From NCBI GenBank assembly GCA_945874735.1, contig CAMCHI010000008.1:1-57920 (forward strand): a DNA stretch of 57,920 nucleotides. Reading direction: 5' to 3'. A program made the translations under genes and the position numbers. Shown in pieces: positions 33,514 through 44,032 of the stretch (positions are counted from its first letter, which is position 1; each line of letters opens with the position of its first letter). The DNA comes from an uncultured Arcanobacterium sp. Lineage in GTDB: Bacteria; Actinomycetota; Actinomycetes; Actinomycetales; Actinomycetaceae. The notes beneath the pieces are model-generated. The model had not been told where the DNA came from. It did no database searches and saw nothing but the letters and a program-made list of their open reading frames with translations.

Positions 33514-36500
33514 CTACCTAATTTCAGCTAAATAACGCCTAATACTTTCGCTTAATTCTTCCTTAGTTAAATTGCCGGCACGCAATTCTCGCAATTGTGG
33601 GTCGGGTTCTCCTAAATAGTAGAAATAAGCGTCAATTTCAGTAAGCGGTATGTTGAAGCTGTGACTCCACGCCTGCCGATACAAAGCTAATTGCCATTCT
33701 TTCAATCTTAAATCGGTTTCTTTAGGGCGGCGACCAGTTTTCCAATCCACGATAGTGACCTGAGGACTATCTGGAACGTTGCTGGTGTCAAACACTGCGT
33801 CTATTGTGCAACGCACTGGTTTACCACCCAGCACAATTTCTACTGAGGTTTCAATTGCCAATGGTGGTAATTGCGCAAATCTAGATTCGGTGAAACGTGC
33901 AATTAACTGGGCAATAATTGCCGTTTCTTCACTATCTCCGTCGTCTAAATCTCGATAAGGATAATTTATTTCTTCCTCCATATTATTCATCTCTGAATCT
34001 AAGAGCTGATCTAAATCTAGAGAAGCGGAGGCTTGGAAATAGTGCGCAATATACTCATGCACTCTGGTACCTCGTTTTGCCACTAAAGAGGGCTTTATAG
34101 GGATAGGACGGCGTTGCATGAGTGCAAAAGCGTCTTTGTCGGCTAATAGGTTAATTACTCCAGATGCGGTTAAATATGTTGGGTCTACTTCCTCTGGTGC
34201 TGGTATTACGTTTTGTGTAGCCGTCACTAAAGCTATCGTTTTTTGTAGCTCCCTAATAGTTTGTGCAGATACTGGGGTGGCTGGAGCACTAATTTCAATT
34301 CCGCGTTTCACACTGCTCGGCCAACTCACTATTTCTTCTGAATCTGCAGTATATACATCTAGTTCTTTTAACTGCGTAGTAATATCTATCTCTGAGTTGG
34401 GGCTTATTTGCTCGATAATAGTGCTATAGCGTTGCTGATACCAAGCTAGGAAAGCAGGGTCGGTAAATATATTAGGCTCATTATCAGCATCTGTTTCTAT
34501 AGTTAAACCATTTTCATCTGCATATAGTTCTGATAAAAATTCACTGTAGTTTTTTGCTTTAATCTTCTGCTTAGTTAAATCAATTATTTGTAAGAATTGA
34601 GAATTACTTGCTTTATAATCATCACCATTTTGTGCGACTGGGTATTTATCCAGTCCAGTAAATTCCACTAGTTCATGCACATCTTGGGGATCTTTATAGT
34701 TGTAGCTATGTAAAATCAAAACTTGTTTTGGACGAGTAACCGCCACGTAAACTAAACGTCTAATCTCAGCAATATCAGCAACTACTTGTGCCTGCGAATA
34801 CCGTAGATACTCATAGCCTAATTCACATTTCAAGTGGTGTGGGTCGTTAAAATGTGCTGTTATTTCTGCGGTTTTTAACGCAGTATTTTCCGTATTTGCA
34901 TACCCGAAATATCTACGCAAACTGAAATCAGGAATATGGGCATGGTCGGCTCGTAAAGCTGCTGGCAAAAGCTCAGGTACGGTATGCCATAATTTTTCTT
35001 TACGAGCTTTGACACTAGGATAGGCAAGCTCGCCGGAAACCAATTCGGCTATGGCCACAATGTCCCATTCCAAACCTTTAGCAGAGTGAATGGTAAGGAT
35101 TTGCACCACCCCAGGTTGCACCGTGACTTCTTCTGTAACTTCTAAGAATGTTTCTTCTTCTCCAAAAGTTTCCACCCCTACTTGATCGTGTACTTCTAAT
35201 AGTTTCAACCAAGCTAAGAAGTCTGCTAAATTAACTGCACCAGGGCGTTTACTATATTCATTAGCTAGATTTTTCAAGGTGGCAAATATGTTTTGCACTA
35301 ATTGTCCACCCCTATTACGGCTTTCTAAACTAATATCTAGTTGCAGTTCAGTGATAGCTAAATCTATCAGCTCTGGCAGAGGTAGTTTCGCCATACTTTG
35401 CACCTTTTGCACAGATTTTGCTAAAAACTGCAGACGTTCTACTGCCAGCGTGGAAAGCTCACAACCTAGTTCTAATACTTGTTTTGCCGAAAGGTCAGCA
35501 AAATAAGGCAATATTTGCCCTATTTCCGTTATATTACTGCCGAATTTTTCTGCCCATAACTTGTTGTTTTTCAATAAAGAAAGCTGATATATATCTTTAG
35601 CTCCAAAATTAAAGAAGTTTAGCAAAGTGACTAAATCTGGATTATTAGGGGTGGTAACTAATCCTAAATAAGCCCTAATTATTCGCACTTCCGCAAAGCT
35701 AAGTAGTGGCTCGCCCGTAATTATCTCATAGTCTAAACCGATTTTTTCGCATTCTTGTGCGAAAAGTGTGGCATAAGATTTCTTGCGCACTAATAAAGCC
35801 GCAGTAGGAATACTATGTGTAGCGTCTTTTTCGCCCCCAATTAAACGGAGTATTTCCCGCTGAATATTTTCTACTAAAGCCTGATATGAATCTTGCCGGT
35901 GTATCCGATGTGTATGTAACACTTTGCCAACGGGCGCTCCAGGACGTGCTTGCAACTGGGGAATTTTCACTCTACCGTTAGCAACTTGAGCTTTTGCCTC
36001 TTCCTTTTCAAGCTGTTTTATAACAGTAGTTTGCTGGGCAGCTACGGAACAATCAAACTTGTTTATTTGCTCCGTATCTTCAGTTTTTGGTGTGCTAAAT
36101 GCTTGCGATACCGTGTTGGCTACCTGCAAAATTACCTTGGAATTTCTATAAGCAGTACTTAAAGTTAAACAGTTAGCACTTGGGATATTATGATCATCTA
36201 TAAAATCTTGTAAAGCATTAGCACTTGCTCCACGCCAAGCATAGATGGCTTGAATTGGATCTCCTACTGCACATATTGAGTCCACTCCTCCAAACGCTGC
36301 GTGTAGCATGCGCGCCTGCCCAACTGAAGTATCTTGGTATTCATCCAACAATACATGTTTGTATTTTTTCCGTAACTGTTGCCCTACTTCCGGATTATTT
36401 TCTAAAATTCGGCACGCCCAATTCACCTGATCTGCAAACTCAATCAATCCATGCGTTTTTTTATACTGTAAATACGCTGTTACTAGCGGCAAAAGAGCTA

Positions 36501-37410
36501 AGCGTTTTACGAGTGCTCCTGTAGTTTTACCTGCCTTTAATGCTTTTTCTAGTTGCTTAAACCCATCGTCTTGTACCGCTTTTAGTAAATCATCTTCACT
36601 AGCAAACTCATGTGCTAATAACTCATCGGTTATACTGCCATGATAAAGTTCCCACCAAGTTTCCCGATACTTAGGCTTAGCCCTACCTGGCATTTCCACC
36701 ACATATTTTTCAATCAGTTCAGCTTCTTGGGTTAAAAATTCTGTTAATTGTTCAACTGTTACTTGATTATCAGTAAGTTTATCGGCTAGTGAACCAGCAA
36801 TTTTAATAACACTACTAAGTGCCATTTCCTCTAGCAATAAAGCCCGATATTTTTCGGATAGCTTATGTACCCAAGAATTTTCTGATAGTACCGTTGCATC
36901 TAAGGTTAATTCTGCAAGTAAATTCTGGAAAATCTCATAACGCTCTGCTTGCGTAATTAAACGCACCTCATTGCTTTCTCCAATGAGCATCGCATAGGAA
37001 GAAGCAATCTCGGCAGCAAAAGCGTTGTAGGTACTAATAGTGGGACGAGCCATTATTTCTTGATAATAATTAGCCATTTCATTAGCAGCTGAAACTGAAT
37101 CTATTGAACCACTACTGCTCTTTTTAGCGTGTTTTTGCTGCCATTTGCGCACTTTACGTAAAGTTTTTGCGCTACTCTCTAGCAACTCTCCGGCTGCTTT
37201 ATTTGTAAAAGTTAATCCTAAAATCTCTTGGGGTTTAACCTCACCACTGGCTACTTTCCACGCAATACGCTGACTCATGGTGGTAGTTTTTCCCGCTCCT
37301 GCTCCTGCGGTCACTAAAATTGCAGGTGCGGTGCTTAAAATTACGGCTTCTTGTTCCGCTGAGGGAGCATACTCAAATAGCTCACTAAAATCTCGATAAG
37401 ACATACTCAT
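33514..37410 (-). CDS. adnB: ATP-dependent helicase-nuclease subunit AdnB
   Basis: One subunit of the AdnAB motor-nuclease that resects double-strand breaks for recombination in actinobacteria. The 1298 residues start with a UvrD-type motor: Walker A TAGAGAGKTTT (34-44), LTFTNKAAGELL, DEYQDTS, GDPIQAIYAWRGA and later QILTIHSAKGLEWD and VYVAVTRP. A C-terminal PD-(D/E)XK nuclease follows, with the CTIDAVFD strand and TIVDWKTGRR near residue 1218. It is about 200 residues longer than its mycobacterial counterpart. Its ATG overlaps the adnA stop by four bases, as expected for a heterodimer made in equal amounts. Confidence 0.92.
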   Translation of the reverse strand: MSMSYRDFSELFEYAPSAEQEAVILSTAPAILVTAGAGAGKTTTMSQRIAWKVASGEVKPQEILGLTFTNKAAGELLESSAKTLRKVRKWQQKHAKKSSSGSIDSVSAANEMANYYQEIMARPTISTYNAFAAEIASSYAMLIGESNEVRLITQAERYEIFQNLLAELTLDATVLSENSWVHKLSEKYRALLLEEMALSSVIKIAGSLADKLTDNQVTVEQLTEFLTQEAELIEKYVVEMPGRAKPKYRETWWELYHGSITDELLAHEFASEDDLLKAVQDDGFKQLEKALKAGKTTGALVKRLALLPLVTAYLQYKKTHGLIEFADQVNWACRILENNPEVGQQLRKKYKHVLLDEYQDTSVGQARMLHAAFGGVDSICAVGDPIQAIYAWRGASANALQDFIDDHNIPSANCLTLSTAYRNSKVILQVANTVSQAFSTPKTEDTEQINKFDCSVAAQQTTVIKQLEKEEAKAQVANGRVKIPQLQARPGAPVGKVLHTHRIHRQDSYQALVENIQREILRLIGGEKDATHSIPTAALLVRKKSYATLFAQECEKIGLDYEIITGEPLLSFAEVRIIRAYLGLVTTPNNPDLVTLLNFFNFGAKDIYQLSLLKNNKLWAEKFGSNITEIGQILPYFADLSAKQVLELGCELSTLAVERLQFLAKSVQKVQSMAKLPLPELIDLAITELQLDISLESRNRGGQLVQNIFATLKNLANEYSKRPGAVNLADFLAWLKLLEVHDQVGVETFGEEETFLEVTEEVTVQPGVVQILTIHSAKGLEWDIVAIAELVSGELAYPSVKARKEKLWHTVPELLPAALRADHAHIPDFSLRRYFGYANTENTALKTAEITAHFNDPHHLKCELGYEYLRYSQAQVVADIAEIRRLVYVAVTRPKQVLILHSYNYKDPQDVHELVEFTGLDKYPVAQNGDDYKASNSQFLQIIDLTKQKIKAKNYSEFLSELYADENGLTIETDADNEPNIFTDPAFLAWYQQRYSTIIEQISPNSEIDITTQLKELDVYTADSEEIVSWPSSVKRGIEISAPATPVSAQTIRELQKTIALVTATQNVIPAPEEVDPTYLTASGVINLLADKDAFALMQRRPIPIKPSLVAKRGTRVHEYIAHYFQASASLDLDQLLDSEMNNMEEEINYPYRDLDDGDSEETAIIAQLIARFTESRFAQLPPLAIETSVEIVLGGKPVRCTIDAVFDTSNVPDSPQVTIVDWKTGRRPKETDLRLKEWQLALYRQAWSHSFNIPLTEIDAYFYYLGEPDPQLRELRAGNLTKEELSESIRRYLAEIR

Positions 37411-40400
37411 TTGCTATACACTTGCTTTCCACTCATAGCGGGACATAGATTTTGATATGCGCATTTATCGCACTCGTTAGTTTTGTTAGCCGCAAATTCA
37501 GCTTGCCGTAGACTATCTGCTACTTGACATAAAGATTGGCTAAAGTCTTGCAACTCTGTAACTGTAATAGGGGCTTGAGTAAGCACTTGCGGCCTTTGAT
37601 TAATTTGTACATTTACCAGTTTTGCACCTGCATTTTGTATATTTTCAGGCAAATCTGGGTGCTCTAATGCTCCTTGCATGATTAAAAACTGATAAGCCAA
37701 TAACTGTGCATGCTTGACTAAATCGTCTTTTTCCACTCGCATATTACTGGTTTTTAGATCCACGGCTTGCACAGACGGCGGGCTGTCAGCATTAATCTCT
37801 ACTCGATCAAGACGGGCATTGATTAGAAAATTACCTTCTTGCTTATATTGCACTGGCAATTCAACTAATACCTTGCCGGTAAAATTTTGCGCGTAAGTTT
37901 CATAGTTTTCTATGCAATGCCACAACTGGCTATAAAACTTTTCTTGCTCTATTGGCGATACTTCTTGCTCGATTAGCTCTGTTTTGCTGGCTATAAAATC
38001 TTTTATAACCGCTACATCACCTGCACCTTGCGGATATTTTTCCGCAAATTCGTGTAATAAATTTCCCTTTAGGAGTGCTTTTCCTCCGTCTGCTTGTGCC
38101 CCTACTAAATTGAAGAATCCTTTCAAAGAGCATTTTTGCATATCACTTAACCTAGAAGGCGAAATACGCACTTCTCCATCTTGGATTGGCGCAGTAGAAG
38201 AAACGGGATATTCATCTATAAAATCTAAACCGTTTTCTGTTACTAATTGCGGATATAGCTGCCCAATTAGTTCTTTTATTTGTGTTAAGTTTGCCTGATC
38301 TGCTTTTGCTAACTTACGCAAAATTCCTACTAATTGCGCATCACCATATGCTGTATCTTGCACTGATGGCACACGCATAGTATGCGCCGTGCTTTCTAGT
38401 AAATACTGCAAAATAGAGGAGGGAGTATCTATAGTATTGTCGATACAAGTCAGGGTTACTTCTCGAGTTGCTCTAGTAAGAGCTAAAAGAAGCATACGTA
38501 ATTCATCGTCTAATACTTCAGATATTAAGTCTTGCCCATCTGCTACGTGCACTCCTAAAGCCTTCTGCACTGAAATGTTTTGCAATAGAGTGGAACGTAC
38601 TAAAGGGTTACGTAGTTTCAGATTTGGCCATTTTCCTTGGTTAAGATCCCAAATCACCACATACTGCCACGTTTTTCCCACTCCCCCGTTAGGAGTAATT
38701 AAAGTTACTTTATCACCGCTTACACCTGTAATAGCCACCGTGTCTTGCGCAATATCTTGTTGAAAAATATACTCTACAAAGTCAAAGAAATCTAAACGCT
38801 GTTCTGCATTGTCTTGCAATCTTTTAGCTACAGCGAATAAATTAATCATGGCGTCTAAATCTTCATTTGCGCTCACGCTAAAAGCTGTATTAGATAAAGC
38901 AATTTCTTGCCAGTTTCGCGCTAAATCAAGGCGTTCCCAAAAATTCCAGAGAATATCTAAAGCTCCTACTTTTTTTCTCTGGTCTTCCTGTACTGCCTGC
39001 ACGATTTTAGCTATATCAGCTAAAGCAGAATCAGGCGCTAAAGCTATTAAATCAGGACGGGTGAAAATAAATTGCAGTAGCTCATCTTCTGCCACTAATT
39101 CCACCTGCTCATATTGTGGATTTTCTTCTTTATAAAGCTTTAGTTGCGCCCACAACCTACTAACTTGCAACGCTAATTCTGAGCTAGTTAAATCAAATAG
39201 TTTACCGACTAAAAGTTGTCTAATCGCGACGGGAGTAATAGTAGATGGCTGCAATGCGGCACTAATAAAAGCCACTATTTCTTGCACCACTTGATAATCC
39301 CGTAATGGTAAGGCGGCAGGTTTGCCCGCTACCGGCACTTTCCTTTGCGCTAACTCATAGCGCAATAAACTATGTTCACTAGTATTGCGCGTAATAATTG
39401 CCATTTGCGCATAAGGAACTTTTTGCACTAAATGTAATTCTTGTAAATAGTTAGCAATATATTTAATCCGATTTGCATTAGAGGCAAAAGAACAAAAATC
39501 TACTTTTCCCTTTTCTAACTGCGTGTTTACTAAGCGATAATTACGGTGTGTAGCGCTGAAACTGGTATGTATAGTGCCAGCAACTTGTGTGGCCAACTGA
39601 GCAACTGCCTCTGGTAGCCGGAAATTTTCTTGTAAAATATGACGGCTTGCCGCTAACCCTCCATAAGCAAGTTTACGCTCCAACAAAGCTGGCAATTTAG
39701 CAATACCACCTCGGAATCCCTCTACCGCCAAATCTGGATCAGCGAAAGCTACAATACGCGCTCCTAGACCTTGCAATTCACGCAGTAAAGCTAAAGCAGA
39801 AAGAGGTGCATTTTGTAAATCGTCTACCAGCACCCAATCAAATTGCGCCACACTAGCTAAAGCACCTAGCCCGATACCTTTATCTTCTTGCTCACCAATA
39901 GCCCGCAAAATATTACTTGCATCACTCACTACTCGCGCATAATCCACGATTTGACTAGCTTCATTATTAAGCGCATTACGAGTAGCTAAACCTTGTTCAT
40001 AAACCTCGGCTAATTTAGCGGCAGCCCTCCAAGCTGGAATCTGAAATTTTTCTCCTAATTCTTGTAAACCCTGAGGGCTTAAGCCTAACTCAGCACTGCG
40101 AGTTAAAATTTCCCGAAACTCTGCCCGTATAGCCGGAGATTTCCGAATCTCCTCCTCGCTTACCTCTGCATTCACTAGCCAACTAACATCCACTCCGCTA
40201 CTAGCAGGTAGTGCCAATAGCTGCGCCAGCATGGCTTCTAGCTCTGGGCCGGTAATTAAACTTGGAATACCCCGCCCTTGCTCTTGATTGTACGCAGAGA
40301 GAATCGCAAAAGCTTGAGCCGCAAAAGTTTTCACATTTTGCCCAATACTTAGCCCCCCAATATCTAAAGAAATCTGGTTACGTAAAGCTCCTGCTACCTG

Positions 40401-40625
40401 CCGGCTAGAATGTAATACAAGAATTTTGCTTTGCCGATTATCTGCCACTATCCGGCGCACTAATTCTCGTAGTAGCGTAGTTTTTCCAGCTCCTGCTGCT
40501 CCTATTACACAATGTGCCTGCTTAACACTACTTTCTAGCAACTTTGCTAGTAATTCTTCTTCTGCGGCAGTAAAAATGAGAGCAGCTAGCTCACTTGTTT
40601 CTTCTACCTGCTCTAAAGCACTCAT
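37407..40625 (-). CDS. adnA: ATP-dependent helicase-nuclease subunit AdnA
   Basis: Partner of AdnB. The 1072 residues have a Walker A GAAGAGKTT (42-50), a weaker UvrD-type motor (DWVLVDDLQN in place of the DExxQ box; VTLITPNGGVGKTWQYVVIW near the late motifs) and a C-terminal nuclease (NARLDRVEI, VQAVDLKTSN). Cysteines at about 830 (MQKCSLKGF) and in ECDKCAYQNLCPA (1051-1060) would hold an iron-sulfur cluster that clasps the nuclease, as in AddB. A strong GGGAGAGGG site precedes the ATG. The motor looks more degenerate than that of AdnB, in line with AdnB being the main motor in Mycobacterium. Confidence 0.9.
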   Translation of the reverse strand: MSALEQVEETSELAALIFTAAEEELLAKLLESSVKQAHCVIGAAGAGKTTLLRELVRRIVADNRQSKILVLHSSRQVAGALRNQISLDIGGLSIGQNVKTFAAQAFAILSAYNQEQGRGIPSLITGPELEAMLAQLLALPASSGVDVSWLVNAEVSEEEIRKSPAIRAEFREILTRSAELGLSPQGLQELGEKFQIPAWRAAAKLAEVYEQGLATRNALNNEASQIVDYARVVSDASNILRAIGEQEDKGIGLGALASVAQFDWVLVDDLQNAPLSALALLRELQGLGARIVAFADPDLAVEGFRGGIAKLPALLERKLAYGGLAASRHILQENFRLPEAVAQLATQVAGTIHTSFSATHRNYRLVNTQLEKGKVDFCSFASNANRIKYIANYLQELHLVQKVPYAQMAIITRNTSEHSLLRYELAQRKVPVAGKPAALPLRDYQVVQEIVAFISAALQPSTITPVAIRQLLVGKLFDLTSSELALQVSRLWAQLKLYKEENPQYEQVELVAEDELLQFIFTRPDLIALAPDSALADIAKIVQAVQEDQRKKVGALDILWNFWERLDLARNWQEIALSNTAFSVSANEDLDAMINLFAVAKRLQDNAEQRLDFFDFVEYIFQQDIAQDTVAITGVSGDKVTLITPNGGVGKTWQYVVIWDLNQGKWPNLKLRNPLVRSTLLQNISVQKALGVHVADGQDLISEVLDDELRMLLLALTRATREVTLTCIDNTIDTPSSILQYLLESTAHTMRVPSVQDTAYGDAQLVGILRKLAKADQANLTQIKELIGQLYPQLVTENGLDFIDEYPVSSTAPIQDGEVRISPSRLSDMQKCSLKGFFNLVGAQADGGKALLKGNLLHEFAEKYPQGAGDVAVIKDFIASKTELIEQEVSPIEQEKFYSQLWHCIENYETYAQNFTGKVLVELPVQYKQEGNFLINARLDRVEINADSPPSVQAVDLKTSNMRVEKDDLVKHAQLLAYQFLIMQGALEHPDLPENIQNAGAKLVNVQINQRPQVLTQAPITVTELQDFSQSLCQVADSLRQAEFAANKTNECDKCAYQNLCPAMSGKQVYSK

Positions 40626-40831
40626 TTTCCCTCTCCCTTAGGCCTTAAAATCATTTTAAACTAATCTTAAAATCCAGACCGGACAAAAATTTGTGACAAT
40701 AAAGCACTCAACTATAAAGCGCAGAACAAAATCACGATAATTAAAATGCCACCACTACCAAAGTATAGCTACAATCAGAGTGTAGAAAATTATCAATAAT
40801 CTAGTTTAAAAAATCCTAGGAGTGCTAAACA

Positions 40832-41053
40832 ATGGATATTTCCGTAGCTATTCAAGGTCAAGCTACCCCCGTTTCTCTTAATGTTTCCCTCACCCCAGAA
40901 CAATTAACCCAAAAAATCCAAACTGCTCTAGCCAACAATGAACTCCTAGAACTTACCAGCTCTGAGGGAAGCACTCTACTTATCCCCATTTCCGCATTAG
41001 GGTATGTGCGTATAGCTAAGGAAGAACCTCGCAAGGTAGGCTTCGGACTATAA
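40832..41053 (+). CDS. DUF3107 family protein
   Basis: A 73-residue actinobacterial protein of the DUF3107 family (Rv3208A/TB9.4 type). It begins MDISVAIQGQATPVSLN, has a central acidic helix (TPEQLTQKIQTALANNELLE) and ends VRIAKEEPRKVGFGL, the conserved family tail. The function is unknown. AGGAG lies nine bases before the ATG. It diverges from adnA and ends two bases before the helicase gene, so it is cotranscribed with it. Confidence 0.9.
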   Translation: MDISVAIQGQATPVSLNVSLTPEQLTQKIQTALANNELLELTSSEGSTLLIPISALGYVRIAKEEPRKVGFGL

Positions 41054-41055
41054 GC

Positions 41056-42474
41056 ATGTCTTACACTCAAAGCATGAAAACCTTTACCCAATTAGGGATT
41101 TCTGCTCCTTTAACACAAGCATTAGCCAGTCACGGCATCACCGCTCCTTTTCCTATCCAAAGTCTTACCATTCCGGTGGCTCTAAAAGGAGCAGATATTA
41201 TCGGGCAAGCTAAAACGGGCACCGGTAAAACTTTCGGTTTCGGCCTCCCAATGTTAGAAAAAATACTACAGCAACTAGACCCTGCTCAGTTAGCTGTAAA
41301 AGGTAGCAAACCTCAAGGCTTAATCGTGGTACCCACCCGCGAATTAGCTAAACAAGTCGCCACCGACCTGCGAGCAGCAGCCACCCAGTGCCAAATCAGA
41401 ATCACCGAAATATATGGCGGCACCTCCTACGATATTCAAAAGCGCGCTTTAGCTAAAGGCACCGAAATAGTAGTAGGCACTCCAGGGCGTATCTTAGATT
41501 TACAAAAACGCCGTAGTTTGCATCTACATCAAATCCATACGCTAGTACTCGATGAAGCCGATAAAATGCTGGAATTAGGTTTTCTCGATGCGGTAGAAAA
41601 AATCTTGCAATCCACACCTAGCACTCGGCAAACCATGTTATTTTCTGCCACTATGCCAGGCGAAATTATTAATATGGCCAGAAGCTATATGCATACCCCT
41701 ACTCATATTCATGCACACGACCCAGCCGAATCTACTAATACCGTAACAAATATCCAGCAACTGGTATATAGGTGTCATGCCTTAAATAAAATAGAAGTAG
41801 TGGCACGTATTTTACAATCTACCCACCAAGAGCTGTGCATTATATTTACTCGCACCAAACGCAATGCCTCTCAAGTATGTAGCGAACTGCGCCAACGTGG
41901 TTTTAGCGCAGTAGCTCTTCATGGAGATTTAGAACAAGAGGCACGAGAAAAAGCTCTACAACGTTTCCGCACTCAAAAAGCAAAAGTATTAGTTACTACC
42001 GACGTAGTAGCTAGAGGTATTGACATAGACAACGTCAGCCACGTAATTAACTATCACTGCCCAATAGATGAAAAAACCTACGTACACCGTATTGGCCGCA
42101 CCGGACGTGCTGGAAAAACTGGTACTGCCATCACTTTTGTAGACTGGGAAGACCTGCCTTATTGGTCACTCATCAACAACCGTCTAGAATTAAACATTCC
42201 CCAACCTGTAGAAACATATCACACTTCCCCTCATCTGTATCAAGATTTAGATATTCCTACAGATGTAAACGGCTCTATTACTCCTCCCAAAACTCTTAAC
42301 TCATCCAAAACTTCTCTGACTGCTAAAACTAACAGAGTTAAAAAGACGGACGATAAAACTGAAACAAAACGCCCGTACAGAAAGCAGAGAAAATCTACGC
42401 AAAACACTACTAAACAAGAAATACTAAAACCGCGCACCCGCGTTCGTAAACGCCGGAGAATTGAAAGCGAATAA
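41056..42474 (+). CDS. DEAD-box RNA helicase (RhlE-like)
   Basis: A 472-residue ATP-dependent RNA helicase. All core motifs are in order: Q motif PFPIQ near residue 32, Walker A AKTGTGKT (52-59), PTRELAKQ, VLDEADKML, FSATMPG, the C-terminal ARGIDID and HRIGRTGRAGKTG. After ~residue 375 comes a long tail rich in Lys, Arg, Thr and Ser ending RVRKRRRIESE, probably a non-specific RNA-binding extension. The same pair (DUF3107 plus RhlE-type helicase) occurs near adnAB in Mycobacterium. Expected roles are ribosome assembly and mRNA turnover. Confidence 0.94.
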   Translation: MSYTQSMKTFTQLGISAPLTQALASHGITAPFPIQSLTIPVALKGADIIGQAKTGTGKTFGFGLPMLEKILQQLDPAQLAVKGSKPQGLIVVPTRELAKQVATDLRAAATQCQIRITEIYGGTSYDIQKRALAKGTEIVVGTPGRILDLQKRRSLHLHQIHTLVLDEADKMLELGFLDAVEKILQSTPSTRQTMLFSATMPGEIINMARSYMHTPTHIHAHDPAESTNTVTNIQQLVYRCHALNKIEVVARILQSTHQELCIIFTRTKRNASQVCSELRQRGFSAVALHGDLEQEAREKALQRFRTQKAKVLVTTDVVARGIDIDNVSHVINYHCPIDEKTYVHRIGRTGRAGKTGTAITFVDWEDLPYWSLINNRLELNIPQPVETYHTSPHLYQDLDIPTDVNGSITPPKTLNSSKTSLTAKTNRVKKTDDKTETKRPYRKQRKSTQNTTKQEILKPRTRVRKRRRIESE

Positions 42475-42496
42475 ATAAACTCGCCTTACTCCTACA

Positions 42497-42535
42497 TATA
42501 AAATCGAGGAGAAGTAACTACGGCTACCTCTCCTC
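42497..42535 (-). terminator. terminator between the helicase and marC genes
   Basis: On the leftward strand the stem GAGGAGAGGTA/TACTTCTCCTC pairs over 11 bp with one G-U pair and an 8-base loop, then GATTTTAT. On the rightward strand the same position gives an A-C mismatch and no T run, so it mainly serves marC. Confidence 0.68.
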
Positions 42536-42575
42536 AGATAAGACTAAATGTCTCTAAGCAAATCTCAAGGAATCG

Positions 42576-43193
42576 TTACATTAAACCTTTCACCACTGTA
42601 ACCACCCCAGAAATCATTAACTGCACCGCGATAGCTGCCAGCAACATACCCGATAGACGGGTCAAAAGCATTACGCCACCATCTCCCAATACTTTCATAA
42701 TAGGGGAAGCAAAACGCATACTAAGCCAAGAAATTCCCAACACTACTAACAAAGCAAAAGTAACCGTCGCTACATCAATCCAGTTTCCCGAAGCTCGCTC
42801 CACTAGCAACATAAAAGCCACGATACTACCAGGACCTGCCAAAAGCGGAGTACCCAAGGGAACTACTGCCGCGTTTAACGCCGCCGACTCCGTACCAGGA
42901 TCCCCTTCCTCACCCGTTAAAAGCTGCAAAGCTACTAATACCAGCAACATTCCGCCCGAAATCTGCAAAGCAGGGGTGCTAATTCCTAAAGCTCCAAAAA
43001 CTTGATAACCAAAAAACCCGAAAATTAGCAGAATACATAAAGCCACTAAATTTGATTTAATCGCTGCACGGTATCGGTCTTGCACGCTATTACGCGCAGT
43101 TAGCGACATAAAAATAGGCAAATTCCCTGGAGGATCAATAATTACAATAAGAGTGGCAAATGCTGTACCAAAAAGAGCGAAATCGATACTCAC
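42576..43193 (-). CDS. MarC family integral membrane protein
   Basis: A 205-residue protein with six predicted membrane helices and the family's conserved start (FATLIVIIDPPGNLPIFMSL) and later PLGTPLLAGPGSI. Despite the name, MarC proteins are not proven drug exporters and their substrate is unknown. The ATG overlaps the stop of the PHP gene by four bases (ATGA), an arrangement common in actinobacteria, so the two are coexpressed from upstream of the PHP gene. Confidence 0.92.
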   Translation of the reverse strand: MSIDFALFGTAFATLIVIIDPPGNLPIFMSLTARNSVQDRYRAAIKSNLVALCILLIFGFFGYQVFGALGISTPALQISGGMLLVLVALQLLTGEEGDPGTESAALNAAVVPLGTPLLAGPGSIVAFMLLVERASGNWIDVATVTFALLVVLGISWLSMRFASPIMKVLGDGGVMLLTRLSGMLLAAIAVQLMISGVVTVVKGLM

Positions 43194-44032
43194 GCCGTTA
43201 CAACCTCCAAGAAGCTAGTAGCTACTAATTTTTCTAAGCCCTCTGGGCTAGTAGTATTCTCACCTAGGATATTAGGTTTTCCTCGGCCATGAAAATCACT
43301 AGACCCAAATGTAACCAAATCAATTTCGAGCGCTAACTTACGCAACGGTTCTATTAAAGCAGAATCATTTTCGCGATGGTCTACTTCCACCCCAAATAAT
43401 CCTGCTTCCGCTAACTCACGCATCAAATATTCAGGCACAACTCCACCCCGTTTTGTCGCAAACGGGTGAGCCAATACTGCTTGTCCTCCTGCCTCTTTTA
43501 TCCATTGCAAGGCTTGAAAAGTACTAGGAGCATAATTAGGCACATAATAAGGAGATTTATGGTGCAACAAGCCAGCAAAGGCTTGTTGCCGATTTTTCAC
43601 TACCGATAAACGCACCAGCTCATCAGCAATATGCGGACGTCCTAAAGGCACATTTTCTCCCACTCGCTCCACGATAGCGGCTAAACTAATCGGATAATCT
43701 TTAGCTAAACGCTCCACCATTTCAGTAACACGTTCCCGTCGCGCAGTAAACAGCTTGGCACAATGTGCACTAATTTCTGCACTAGCAGGATTAAATAAGT
43801 ATCCTAAAAGATGAATTAACTTTTTTCCCTCGCGAGTAGTTAATTCAATACCACGCACCAACGATACCCCAGTTGTTGCTACCGCTTGGGCAGCTTCACC
43901 CCAACCAGCAATCGTGTCATGGTCGGTAAGTGCCAATACGTCCACCCCTGCTTGCGCTGCCCTATACATTAATTCCGCGGGAGTATCTGTGCCGTCCGAG
44001 TAAGTAGAATGAGTATGTAAATCGATTCTCAT
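43190..44032 (-). CDS. PHP domain phosphoesterase (TrpH/RNase AM-like)
   Basis: A 280-residue metal-dependent phosphoesterase. The polymerase-and-histidinol-phosphatase metal site is plain: IDLHTHSTYSDG (H6, H8, D13), ALTDHDTIAGW, VLAHPFA and the final GSSDFHGRG. E. coli YciV (RnmA), of the same group, hydrolyses 3',5'-nucleoside bisphosphates and the 5' ends of RNA, and a similar activity is likely. It is the first gene of the two-gene unit with marC and diverges from the aminopeptidase across about 107 bases. Confidence 0.9.
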   Translation of the reverse strand: MRIDLHTHSTYSDGTDTPAELMYRAAQAGVDVLALTDHDTIAGWGEAAQAVATTGVSLVRGIELTTREGKKLIHLLGYLFNPASAEISAHCAKLFTARRERVTEMVERLAKDYPISLAAIVERVGENVPLGRPHIADELVRLSVVKNRQQAFAGLLHHKSPYYVPNYAPSTFQALQWIKEAGGQAVLAHPFATKRGGVVPEYLMRELAEAGLFGVEVDHRENDSALIEPLRKLALEIDLVTFGSSDFHGRGKPNILGENTTSPEGLEKLVATSFLEVVTA

